The notes below the pieces were generated by a model. It was not told where the DNA came from and did not search any database. It saw only the letters and a list, made by a program, of their open reading frames with translations. From Oceanobacillus piezotolerans (lineage in GTDB: Bacteria > Bacillota > Bacilli > Bacillales > Amphibacillaceae), in the NCBI RefSeq assembly GCF_003665065.1, contig NZ_RCHR01000001.1, positions 620,001-684,000 of the forward strand: DNA of 64,000 nt, read 5' to 3'. Positions 47,119 to 55,469 of this stretch are shown piece after piece. Within the stretch, counting starts at the first letter, position 1; each line of letters opens with the position of its first letter. The position numbers were made by a program, and so were the translations under genes.

Positions 47119-47334
47119 TCAATAATTCCTATCCAACAAAAGCAGTAAATAGCTAACAGTACATAGAAAGATGGCAATTTGAGTTATAATATAAATACAT
47201 TGTTCAATTAAATTTAACTTTCTATCCTTTTTAACTTTCTTAAAAAATCTATAAAAATAGAATGAACATAAGATTAGTATACCTGCAGTTACTTGTAATA
47301 TATTTTCCAATATAGAAATCATTACATCATCCAC
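47119..47334 (-). CDS. Small two-helix membrane protein (paralogue of 19911-20117)
   Basis: This 71-residue protein has two hydrophobic segments joined by FFKKVKKDRKLNLIEQ. It aligns with the 68-residue protein at 19911-20117 in the loop and second helix. The function is unknown. Confidence 0.55.
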   Translation of the reverse strand: MDDVMISILENILQVTAGILILCSFYFYRFFKKVKKDRKLNLIEQCIYIITQIAIFLCTVSYLLLLLDRNY

Positions 47335-47352
47335 TTAACTGATTTATCTCTA

Positions 47353-47679
47353 TCATAACGGCTCTCCAAAAACAATATGCCAATGAAGATGTTTTGAATC
47401 CTGAAAATCACCTAAATTCGTAATTACTCTACAAGCACCGTATTCCTCAGTTACCATAGCTGCAACCTTTTTAATAACGCCCAATAGTTCTAGTAATATT
47501 TCATTATCATTTTCTTCCAATGTAATTAAAGAAGGGATATGTTTCTTAGGGATAGCTACTATATGGACTGGCCAAAAAGGTCTTGTATGATAGTAGGCTA
47601 ATACATTTTCGGTTTCCAATACTTTATTGACTCGGGTTTTACCACTTAATACTTCATCACAATAAAAATCATCCGTCAT
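47353..47679 (-). CDS. HIT domain protein
   Basis: This 108-residue protein has PVHIVAIPKKHIPSL and the triad KHLHWHIVFGEPL. It is the shortest of the three HIT genes. AGGAGG lies upstream of its ATG. Confidence 0.88.
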   Translation of the reverse strand: MTDDFYCDEVLSGKTRVNKVLETENVLAYYHTRPFWPVHIVAIPKKHIPSLITLEENDNEILLELLGVIKKVAAMVTEEYGACRVITNLGDFQDSKHLHWHIVFGEPL

Positions 47680-47792
47680 AATGAACCTCCTTTTATAAAT
47701 CTATTAAAGTCAATTCCTTCTTTTGGGTAATACCTATGGATTTATGTTCATTCATAACAACACGATAAAAAGCTTACACTTACTAAATGATA

Positions 47793-48559
47793 TTATCGTA
47801 TAAATCCACCTTCCGAATGAATAACCTGACCCGTAATCCATGCGGCTTCCTCGCTTACTAAAAATTTTACTGCTCTCGCGACATCATTTGGTTCGCCTAC
47901 TCTTCCAAAAGGAAATTTTGGTTCCAAATGACTTTTAATTTCGTCCGTCATCCAGACTGTATCTGTTGGACCAGGATTAATAGCGTTTATCGTAATACCC
48001 AACGAGGCTAGCTCCGCTGACAATGTAACCGTTAGTGCATCTACCGCTCCTTTAGTTGTAGCATAGGCTAATTCACCAGGCATTGGTCCCTGAGACTGAA
48101 CAGAGGTAATATTAACAATTCTTCCACCAGATTTTTTATTGAATCCTTTAGCTTAATGAACAGCTTAGCATTGTGGTTGCACGAATATTTACCAAATAGT
48201 GCTGATCTAATTCTTCTAGTGTTAGATTAGAAAAGTCATTGTTAACAGAGTATGCAGCACTATTAATAAGAACATCGGGATATCCTAAGGTTGATAAACA
48301 GTCTGCAGCAGTTTTTGGGTTGATTCATTTTGAGTTAAATCTAACTCCATATTTGATATCTTAACCCCATATTCCCTTAGCTCTTCCACCAATAATTTTG
48401 GTTCCTCCAAATCCATAGACCAAGGCATGTTCATATCATATCCTGTCCAATAGGTAAAAAATATGTGATGAGTAGTACTTGCAAGCTCTCTGCATATGGC
48501 AGCCCCTTTTTACGGCTTACCCCAGTAACAATTGCGATTTTCTCATTTAATTGACTCAT
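47793..48559 (-). pseudogene. Short-chain dehydrogenase/reductase with several frameshifts
   Basis: ATG 48559 reads MSQLNEKIAIVTGVSRKKG, and the next frames give GAAICRELAS, VLINSAAYSVNNDF and GRIVNITSVQSQGP. The last frame (from 48083) supplies the catalytic YATTK and INAINPGPTDT to 47793. At least four frame changes separate the pieces, so this SDR gene is dead as written. Confidence 0.85.
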
Positions 48560-48978
48560 AATAACCCCCATTTCATATAAGTAAATTTTCTAAACCCTTA
48601 ACTTTAGAAAGGTACTTTCTTCTTAAGTAGGTTTGTTTGAATACAGAATTTAATCTGGAGATTTATATATTATTCTTTGAATCGTGTAACCCAAGCCCGA
48701 ACCATCTTCTTCAATATATACGAAATAAAATATTCAAATAAACAGCAAATACGCAATTTAAAGATAGGATATACTAAATTCACGACAGATTCACTTAGTA
48801 ACATAATATTCAAACAATACATCTAAAAAAAACGACCATTTCGAGATACGCTCCTCCTGAAGTTATAATTAAAGCTATTTACCTCAGTAGGGGCATAACA
48901 CGTCATAGTCGCCTTGTCTAATCAAGTTGTGGTTAGACGGTTTTGTATTGCGTACCGTCTACTTGCATTATTGAAGCA
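48560..48978. other. Gene-free interval with overlapping hairpins at 48916-48961
   Basis: GTCTAA (48916-48921) can pair with TTAGAC (48933-48938), while TAGACGGT (48934-48941) can pair with ACCGTCTA (48954-48961). The two stems compete for the same bases. They lie just past the stop of the minus-strand lipoprotein gene and lack a T-run. No gene is seen elsewhere in the interval. Confidence 0.4.
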
Positions 48979-49692
48979 TTACTTCATATAATTATTAACC
49001 AATTCAAAACATCTTTCTTCTGTAAGGTTTGCTAACACACTTACATATTCCACGTGTTCCTGAGTACCACCTTTAAATCTATACGATGCTTCCAATGCAT
49101 TATCATCTCTAAGTTTTAACCAATTTCGTTGTTCTTCTCTTAATTCTTCCATCTGATGTGGTGGCAGTTGTTGCTCTAAAACACCATAAATTTCATTCAA
49201 TGAGTCATCCCACATATTCCACCTATCGTCTTCCACTTTTTTTAAAGCGAATGTGGAAGAATCAACTGGTTCCAAAGCTTCGGCTTCTTTTTTAGTATTG
49301 TTCAATTTTTTTAGATGCTCTTGCTTCAAAACTGCATTAGAATCATCAGAAGGCAAATTCTCCTCTTTTAAGGATACAGTGTTTGAAATATTCTCTTCTT
49401 TAATTGCATTACTACTCTGTGAGTTGTTTGAATCATCTGTTGCTACATCTGCACTAGTTGATGTAACTTTTTTTTCGTTTAAGTCTTTGACTGTCTGACT
49501 GCTGTCGTAGTTTGAATCAATTTCTGTTGAATCCAAATCAGACGAATCATCGTTTTTTTCTTGAGATGAATTGTAATCTTTCGACTGGTCGTCCGACTTA
49601 GCGGTCCTTTCGTCAGTTGAATTGTTGCAAGCGGCTAACAGAACTAATAATAAAGTAAAAATTATTAATATTATTTTTTTGTCACTTTTCAT
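48979..49692 (-). CDS. Lipoprotein with an LprI/DUF1311-like C-terminal domain
   Basis: ATG 49692 follows AAGGAGATACAT. A signal peptide ends in the lipobox LAAC, followed by a long Ser/Asp/Asn-rich linker (residues about 25-150) and a DUF1311-like domain: DDRWNMWDDSLNEIYGVL, LREEQRNWLKLRDDN and MKGG-like YRFKGGTQEHVEYV. LprI-type domains are known as lysozyme inhibitors in some bacteria. The linker would hold the domain away from the membrane. Confidence 0.8.
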   Translation of the reverse strand: MKSDKKIILIIFTLLLVLLAACNNSTDERTAKSDDQSKDYNSSQEKNDDSSDLDSTEIDSNYDSSQTVKDLNEKKVTSTSADVATDDSNNSQSSNAIKEENISNTVSLKEENLPSDDSNAVLKQEHLKKLNNTKKEAEALEPVDSSTFALKKVEDDRWNMWDDSLNEIYGVLEQQLPPHQMEELREEQRNWLKLRDDNALEASYRFKGGTQEHVEYVSVLANLTEERCFELVNNYMK

Positions 49693-50183
49693 ATGTATCT
49701 CCTTTTTTTGATTAGGTATCCGAAAAGATTTTACCATATATTTCCTTTTAATGATTACTGAATTTTATTAAAATTTACTTCGGGCAGCTAAATCACCTTT
49801 AAAAAAAACTTATGCAAAACCTACTTTAATAGATCTTTTCTCAGCAAACTCACTTGGAACAGATTTTTCTTTGGCCCTAAAATACTCGTTCCGTTACTTC
49901 GAACACAAGAAAAATTTATCATTATAGAAGTTAATAATGACCGTGAAAACAACTGAATTCTTTATGATTTCAAGTATTAGAAAACATGTATCAAAGAAAT
50001 GAAGTCACTTGAATGACTTGAATATTAGAATAAAGCTTTTGCAAATAATTAATAGTAAGCACTTCTAAGCGAACGGTACTATTTGGAATGTAATATTTTA
50101 TAATTATGGTTTTAAGAAACTAAACAAAAAAATGCAAAAATTATTTTTAAGGGCATACGTCTATTCCATCTAGTACAAATGAA
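49693..50183. other. Gene-free AT-rich interval
   Basis: No ORF with a ribosome site was found. The stretch separates the minus-strand lipoprotein from the plus-strand repeat protein and would hold both promoters. Confidence 0.4.
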
Positions 50184-50192
50184 CATACACTA
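50184..50192 (+). promoter_or_regulatory. Mother-cell sigma-E/K-type -10 sequence
   Basis: CATACACTA fits the sigma-K -10 pattern CATANNNTA, and its first eight bases fit sigma-E (CATACAMT). It lies 31 bases before the repeat-protein ATG. No convincing -35 element was identified. Confidence 0.4.
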
Positions 50193-50222
50193 TTTTGTAC
50201 AATGATGTTAGGAGAGGATAAA

Positions 50223-50534
50223 ATGAAAGAAGAAAATAGACAATTTGGAGGCGGCTACCCACAAATGGGCGGTTACCCGCAAATGGGTGGCTACCCGCAG
50301 ATGGGCGGGTATCCGTATATGGGTGGTTATCCACAAATGGGAGGGTATCCGCATATGGGCGGTTACCCACAAATGGGCGGTTACCCACAAATGGGCGGCT
50401 ACCCACAAATGGGCGGTTACCCACAAACGGGCGGTTACCCACAAATGGGTGGTTACCCGCATACGGGTAGTTACCCGCAAATGGGCGGGTCTTCACATTC
50501 AGGTTCGCAATCAGGTCAGCGTTCCAACGATTAA
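50223..50534 (+). CDS. GYPQMG hexapeptide-repeat protein
   Basis: ATG 50223 follows GGAGAGGATAAA. This 103-residue protein is almost all about thirteen tandem copies of GGYPQM, with Tyr, His or Thr variants, between a short charged start ([10 protein letters not shown]) and a Ser/Gly/Gln tail. No signal peptide is present. The Gly/Tyr/Pro repeats recall structural, self-associating proteins such as spore coat or exosporium components. The spore link is an inference from the -10 sequence and composition. A strong terminator follows. Confidence 0.75.
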   Translation: MKEENRQFGGGYPQMGGYPQMGGYPQMGGYPYMGGYPQMGGYPHMGGYPQMGGYPQMGGYPQMGGYPQTGGYPQMGGYPHTGSYPQMGGSSHSGSQSGQRSND

Positions 50535-50553
50535 TTTTGATACTATAAATGAT

Positions 50554-50592
50554 GCAAATACTACACAGTTAGGTAGTATTTGCTCTTTTTTC
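50554..50592 (+). terminator. Terminator of the repeat-protein gene
   Basis: GCAAATACTAC (50554-50564) pairs perfectly with GTAGTATTTGC (50573-50583), followed by TCTTTTTT. Confidence 0.9.
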
Positions 50593-51144
50593 TGAAATTG
50601 TATAGTAATTTGGAAAGCTGTTTATATTCAACAGTGTACTTCTTCCCTATAGAGAGCAACTTGTTGTTGAAGTATGATTTAACACTTTACAATAATAAAC
50701 TTTCCACTGGATTTGATGCAGGAGTCTTAAAATAATTCTTTAGGTTATTTTATATCCATGTTCTCCTTAAGGAACAACTAGACTATAAAGATAAAAATCT
50801 AAGATAGCTTGTTTCACTAATTAAATAACTAAACTTCAATTATTACCGAATATTTAAATATCTCCTTCGATAAAAATAGACGATGATTTAAATGAACGCC
50901 TTGCCAAACTTTTGTTCTATGAGTTAAAGAAGGGTTCTGTTATTGATCCAACCATTGTTCTATGGGTTGAAAGGAATCGTGTCTTTTCTATAAGCGCGAT
51001 GTGTTTAACTCTCCTTTTTGAGAGAAAAAATACTAAAGGCAGCAATCTGCTAGATAATAAGCTAGTCGTGTAAAGCCCCCATTAATAAAGAACCATTCTT
51101 TATTAATTTCTCGAGTATTTATCCTACTGGCAAAACAATAGTAA
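50593..51144. other. Gene-free interval with a 12-bp palindrome at 51081-51107
   Basis: ATTAATAAAGAA (51081-51092) and TTCTTTATTAAT (51096-51107) are a perfect inverted repeat with a 3-base loop, 38 bases past the stop of the minus-strand P-loop gene. A plus-strand open stretch near 50875-51074 (DDDLNERLAKLLFYELKKGS) has no start and no recognised family. Confidence 0.45.
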
Positions 51145-51651
51145 TCATTGTACTTTTTCTAAAAACTGTTGTACTTCTTTTGGAGTTTTCAATATTATAA
51201 TTTGCTTGTCCTTAGACAAATGCGCGAGACTCATTAAAATTTCAGGTTTTTTAGTTTTGGGATATTTCCATATCCATTTAATAAAACCTAAGTTAAATTT
51301 TTCTTTACATCCTTTTCCCATATCAGGTCTTGTTTTATTTCGATACTGAAATATTCGAGTAAGAACACAAAAAAGACAGATTGTTCTGTGAATATCGAGG
51401 AAAATTACGGTATCTGCTGCATGAAGTCTGATGTCCATTGTACTACCATAGTTTCCATCGATAATCCACTCTTCTTTTTTTACTAAATTTTTCTGGATTT
51501 TTATTTGTTCATCCTTGGGAACACCCACCCAATGTGGTTTCCAAAATAACGCGTCAAGGTGATATACATTTATTTGCAGCTTTTCACCTAGTTGTCTTGC
51601 AAGTGTGGATTTCCCAGCCCCGCCGGAACCAATAAGTATAACCTTTTTCAT
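51145..51651 (-). CDS. FlaR-like P-loop nucleotide kinase
   Basis: This 168-residue protein has the Walker A motif IGSGGAGKSTLARQL, then HLDALFWKPHWVG and WIIDGNYGSTMDIRL. These are signatures of the so-called DNA topology modulation protein FlaR group, which resembles adenylate and shikimate kinases. The substrate is unknown. Confidence 0.88.
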   Translation of the reverse strand: MKKVILIGSGGAGKSTLARQLGEKLQINVYHLDALFWKPHWVGVPKDEQIKIQKNLVKKEEWIIDGNYGSTMDIRLHAADTVIFLDIHRTICLFCVLTRIFQYRNKTRPDMGKGCKEKFNLGFIKWIWKYPKTKKPEILMSLAHLSKDKQIIILKTPKEVQQFLEKVQ

Positions 51652-51739
51652 AAGCTCTCCCTTCTACATAGTGTTTCTGTGTATCTTCGTTTTGAAAGTT
51701 AAAATTAACACAATATTCAAAATTACTTATAAAAAAGCT

Positions 51740-51773
51740 AAGACGATCAATTTGATGATCGCCTTGTTTTTTT
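51740..51773. terminator. Two-way terminator hairpin
   Basis: AAGACGATCA (51740-51749) pairs with TGATCGCCTT (51756-51765), with one G-U pair in the minus-strand RNA. It is followed by T-runs in both directions. It ends the SET-domain gene transcript on the minus strand. Confidence 0.75.
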
Positions 51774-51832
51774 CCTGTACCCATAGCTCAAGTTATAAAC
51801 GTACTTTTAAAATTGGTGTAAAGTAATCTAGG

Positions 51833-52225
51833 CTATGTCCTATCGTCATAGTCTTCATTAAACCACAGTGGATCTTTGTTATCGACCTCTCCATTATAAT
51901 TAATTAAAATCTCATCACCTGCTTTAATATCTGTGAAAGCATAGAAGTCAAATGTATGATTTTCAAAATTTATCTCGTAGTTTGCATTAGGTTCATAGGA
52001 ATGGTTAAATAACATTCCATACCCTAGAAGGATTGCAGTATGATTTATCCCATACTCGAAAGCGTAATCAGCTAGTAAAGTTTGCTCGATGTATTGATGC
52101 TGATCGTTTGGATAAGAAATAACAGGTGCTTCATGTAAAAGCTCCCCTTTTTTAATATCACGCGTAGCAAATACCCCTCTATTGAACTCCCCATCACTTA
52201 TAGAAGATGTTTTTATCTCGATCAT
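51833..52225 (-). CDS. SET-domain protein
   Basis: This 130-residue protein has the SET motifs RGVFATRDIKKGELL, FNHSYEPNANYE and IKAGDEILINYNGEV, so the SAM-binding NHS and catalytic-Tyr regions are present. SET proteins are lysine methyltransferases; bacterial ones may modify chromosomal or ribosomal proteins. No partner is evident. It appears monocistronic. Confidence 0.88.
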   Translation of the reverse strand: MIEIKTSSISDGEFNRGVFATRDIKKGELLHEAPVISYPNDQHQYIEQTLLADYAFEYGINHTAILLGYGMLFNHSYEPNANYEINFENHTFDFYAFTDIKAGDEILINYNGEVDNKDPLWFNEDYDDRT

Positions 52226-52432
52226 GTTGTCACCTACTCACTTTTAAAATGTTATTAAATACTTACTTTAACATTCATTCTAACATTTATTTAGAAAATA
52301 GGCTTCTACAATAAAATCCCTTCAAAATTTCAAAATCGTACATAAGGTAATTCTGCAGTTTTTTCATAATTAAAATATAATCACTACTGTTTGTCCCATT
52401 TGTTCTCTATTCTTAGCGAGTTAATCTAAAGT

Positions 52433-52636
52433 TCAAAACCTGTTAAGAGCAGATAAGCCAATATTAAGTCCAGATATAATCACAAAAAGTAACATGCCTG
52501 AACTAATAACGCTAATCACCATTCCTAACCAAGATCCGATAGAAAATGGGACTGTAAGAACGAGTAAAAAGCAAAAAAACAAATTAGTAATGACCACCTT
52601 TATTTGTATAAGAAACTTAGAAATAAAATAGCTCAC
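52433..52636 (-). CDS. Small two-helix membrane protein
   Basis: This 67-residue hydrophobic frame starts at GTG 52636 and has two membrane segments. No good ribosome site is seen, so it may be a remnant. The family is not recognised. Confidence 0.4.
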   Translation of the reverse strand: MSYFISKFLIQIKVVITNLFFCFLLVLTVPFSIGSWLGMVISVISSGMLLFVIISGLNIGLSALNRF

Positions 52637-52744
52637 TAAATTTATAACAAAACCAATATGAATTTTCCACGTACCTTAGACTAATTGAGTTGCGCCAAAT
52701 ATATAAAATACATAGCACAAGCATAAATATAAGAAATATAAGTT

Positions 52745-53239
52745 TTATTTCTTAAGCCAATCACTATTCCATTGAAAAAAAGTATTATCTACAGAAGAGT
52801 TTTTAAATATGAAATCTGGATATGGTAAAGCGAGTTTTGGTTTATTATCTTCTTTTATAAACACTAGGTCGACGGATTCACCATCAAACGGTGCCAATTC
52901 GCCACTTACTATGTCACATTCAAAAACAAATACATTGTACTCTACTTGATCACCATTAGGGTATGTATAACGAAAAGTCTCTCCACCAAATATTCCTAAT
53001 AACATATTTGGCTTTACTCTTAGTCCAGTTTCTTCCCGAACTTCACGAATAATCGCTTGTGCAGGTGTTTCTCCTGGCTCTATCGCTCCCGCAGGTAAAC
53101 TCCAATATTCACCTTCCTGAGGCTTTTGGAACAATATTTCATTATCAATGTTTCTGATAACGGCAGCTACACTTGGCATTAACATCAGCTCTGTTCCAAT
53201 CTTACTACGGATTTCTTTATAGTAATCAGAAATTGGCAT
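52745..53239 (-). CDS. Nudix hydrolase
   Basis: This 164-residue protein contains a complete Nudix box around residues 45-70 (GAIEPGETPAQA, REVREETGLRV). Nudix enzymes cleave nucleoside diphosphates linked to other groups; the substrate is not predictable here. The start LMPSVAAVIRN corresponds to the usual first strand. Confidence 0.92.
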   Translation of the reverse strand: MPISDYYKEIRSKIGTELMLMPSVAAVIRNIDNEILFQKPQEGEYWSLPAGAIEPGETPAQAIIREVREETGLRVKPNMLLGIFGGETFRYTYPNGDQVEYNVFVFECDIVSGELAPFDGESVDLVFIKEDNKPKLALPYPDFIFKNSSVDNTFFQWNSDWLKK

Positions 53240-53315
53240 GATTCCCCACCTCTATGAATGTGTCTTTTTATCACTCCAGTGTTACTCGCAATAATAGAAT
53301 ATTTGTGTTTTTAAC

Positions 53316-53696
53316 TTAGATTCTTTCGTAAATCTCAATTAATGAACCAGCAGGATCTCTAAAATGAGCTACCTTAATACCCCAATCTTGCTGTTCAGTC
53401 GGTTTCGTAATAAACTCTACTTTGCTTTTTAACTCTTGATATGTCTCTTCCACGCTATCTACTTTAAAGATTAAAGCTGTCTTATCCGCCTGTTCGATAT
53501 GTGTGGAATATTCTTCTCCAATAGCTTCCACCATCTGTTTACGGTCAAAAACACCTAAAGTAGCACCCTTAAATTTGAAATCAGCATAATTAGAATTTTC
53601 ATCTCCCCAAGTAACATCAAACCCCAATAAATCTCTATAAAATAAAAAGCATTCTTTATAATTGTCTACAAGTAATCTAGTGTGCGTAAATTCCAT
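53316..53696 (-). CDS. VOC family protein
   Basis: This 126-residue VOC domain reads FTHTRLLVDNYKECFLFYRD, then TALIFKVDSVEETYQEL and FRDPAGSLIEIYERI with the terminal Glu. The function is unknown. It follows the HhH-domain gene in the same direction. Confidence 0.9.
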   Translation of the reverse strand: MEFTHTRLLVDNYKECFLFYRDLLGFDVTWGDENSNYADFKFKGATLGVFDRKQMVEAIGEEYSTHIEQADKTALIFKVDSVEETYQELKSKVEFITKPTEQQDWGIKVAHFRDPAGSLIEIYERI

Positions 53697-53731
53697 CTAT
53701 AATATCTCCTCTTGAATTCTTCTTTCAATAT

Positions 53732-54190
53732 TTATTCATACCAAGCTTTAATTGGCCTATTCTTAGGAAAACCTAATTTATCGCGATAAGCCTTCCTTTC
53801 TTCCGTAAAATCAAACCACTGTTTACTACTCCCAGGATTGTTCGAAAAGTTAATCACACACCGAATCTGATCTTCAACACAACTATCAGACCAAACACCT
53901 AATTTTTGTTCCAATTCATCAAAGAGTTTGGCCCCATCCTTTCCCTTGACATCCTCTAGTGAAAAAAAGTTCAATTCAAAAACCAGTTTTTCAGCTAATT
54001 TAGAACCAATAGAAGGAATACTCTGGAAATCCGCTAATCCCTTTAAAATGTTCGCTCTTTCAACAGAAATATCTAACATTACAACTATTTCTTCTCTATT
54101 ATAAGTATGTATTTCACTAATTTTTACTTTTGCTTTTCTAAGTTTTGATTTTTCACTGTCTGTTAAGGGCAATTTAGGGTTAGAACTCAT
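53732..54190 (-). CDS. Helix-hairpin-helix protein of the Cdd1/pathogenicity-locus family
   Basis: This 152-residue protein has an HhH-like segment LADFQSIPSIGSKLAEKLVF and the Cys-containing tail SCVEDQIRCVINF...SKQWFDFTEERKAYR. This matches the family named Pathogenicity locus (Cdd1). HhH motifs bind DNA without sequence preference; the role of this family is unknown. Confidence 0.8.
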   Translation of the reverse strand: MSSNPKLPLTDSEKSKLRKAKVKISEIHTYNREEIVVMLDISVERANILKGLADFQSIPSIGSKLAEKLVFELNFFSLEDVKGKDGAKLFDELEQKLGVWSDSCVEDQIRCVINFSNNPGSSKQWFDFTEERKAYRDKLGFPKNRPIKAWYE

Positions 54191-54320
54191 CAGTTATACC
54201 TCCTCTTCAAAACACTTAATAATTAATAAAACGTACTCTGTTATAAAATTGCTCCGTTCACTTAATGACCTCGTCAAAAAGGGGTGTTAATCCTCGTAAT
54301 TAGATAGCTGAAAAGGAGAT

Positions 54321-54854
54321 TTATCTATTATTCTTTAGTAACGAATAAACATATGTATCGTACACTTCACCATTCTGATGCATATAATCCCTTAGGACGC
54401 CTTCTTTCTGAAACCCCAATTTGCTGAGCAATTTATTAGATGCTTGATTATTAATAAAAACAACAGCTCCTATACGAAATAATCCTAATTCATCAAAACC
54501 ATATTGAATTACTTTTAATACTGCCTCTGATGCATACCCTTTTCTCCAATAATCTGGGTGAATTTCATAACCTATTTCCGCCCGTTTATGTTTAGGTGAC
54601 CAAGCATTAAATCCAATGGTTCCAATAATATTTTGGCTTCCTTTTATTGTAATTCCCCAACGTATTCCTCTTTTATCTTTGTAATTCTTTTCGAAAAAGT
54701 CAACAAATGCTTCTGCTTCTTCTATTCTACCTAATGTTTCTTGACCATAAAATCTCGTTACATTTTCGTTAGAAAAACAAGCGAATATGCCAGCTGCATC
54801 ATCCTTAGATATTTCTCTTAACACCAATCTATCTGTTTTTAATGTTGGAAACAT
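54321..54854 (-). CDS. RimJ/RimL-like GNAT acetyltransferase
   Basis: ATG 54854 follows GGGGAG by five bases; the ATG at 54875 is less well placed. The protein has TDRLVLREISKDDAAGIF, AEIGYEIHPDYWRKGYASEA and NQASNKLLSKLGFQKEG. It is about 177 residues long. Confidence 0.9.
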   Translation of the reverse strand: MFPTLKTDRLVLREISKDDAAGIFACFSNENVTRFYGQETLGRIEEAEAFVDFFEKNYKDKRGIRWGITIKGSQNIIGTIGFNAWSPKHKRAEIGYEIHPDYWRKGYASEAVLKVIQYGFDELGLFRIGAVVFINNQASNKLLSKLGFQKEGVLRDYMHQNGEVYDTYVYSLLKNNR

Positions 54855-54920
54855 ATTTTCTCCCCATCTCTCCAAAGAAGTAACATCTCTTCAACCATTC
54901 CTATTCATACATTTACTTCT

Positions 54921-54961
54921 ACAAAAAAGGCGGTTAATCCTTCTTGGATCAACGCACCTTT
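54921..54961 (-). terminator. Terminator cassette, copy 2, containing the DUF1232 stop
   Basis: The minus strand reads GGTGCGTTGATCC, loop, GGATTAACCGCC, TTTTTT. The TGA that ends the DUF1232 gene lies inside the left arm. It is nearly identical to 33040-33075. Confidence 0.85.
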
Positions 54962-55344
54962 TCGTTCAATAATTGATAAACTTTAATAATAGCCCAAACT
55001 ATTATTATAATCCAAATTAATAATATTAATAAACCAACTATCCAATTCTTTGGCTTATCATTTTTTGTTCTTTCTTCTGCCTTTTTTACACAATCAGATA
55101 ATACATCTGTTGGTATCATCTTCAATGCCAATAATATACCTAATGGGAGGAGAATCACTTCATCCAAAAAGCCAAGAATCGGGATGAAATCTGGTATTAA
55201 GTCAATCGGACTAAACGCATATGCGACAACACAAGCAGTAAATACTTTTGCATACCAAGGTACTCTTTCATCTTTACAAGCATAGTAGAGAACAAATATC
55301 TGTTGTTTTAATTTTTTCGCCCAAGCCTTGATTTTCTTAAACAT
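54949..55344 (-). CDS. DUF1232 (YkvA-type) membrane protein
   Basis: ATG 55344 follows AAGGGG. This 131-residue protein has VPWYAKVFTACVVAYAFSPI and DLIPDFIPILGFLDEVILLP, the DUF1232 signature, and a C-terminal membrane segment. The function of the family is unknown. The last codons lie in a terminator stem. Confidence 0.9.
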   Translation of the reverse strand: MFKKIKAWAKKLKQQIFVLYYACKDERVPWYAKVFTACVVAYAFSPIDLIPDFIPILGFLDEVILLPLGILLALKMIPTDVLSDCVKKAEERTKNDKPKNWIVGLLILLIWIIIIVWAIIKVYQLLNEKVR

Positions 55345-55469
55345 CTTATCCCCTTCTAGCAACAGAATTTATATTTTCATTTTAACAGAGACCTACTACT
55401 AAAATATCGCAGATGGGATTAAAAAGGCGCCTTCACATTGATAAAAAGCTCCTTGTTGATGAATAGTAT

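Noticed and set aside
50208-50480. Minus-strand repeat frames opposite the GYPQMG gene.
   Set aside because: They mirror the plus-strand repeats and have no ribosome site.
50184-50592. The tandem repeat as a CRISPR array.
   Set aside because: The 18-base units are contiguous without spacers and keep one reading frame, so they are coding repeats.
50875-51074. Plus-strand open stretch DDDLNERLAKLLFYELKKGS.
   Set aside because: No start or ribosome site; could not be linked to any family.
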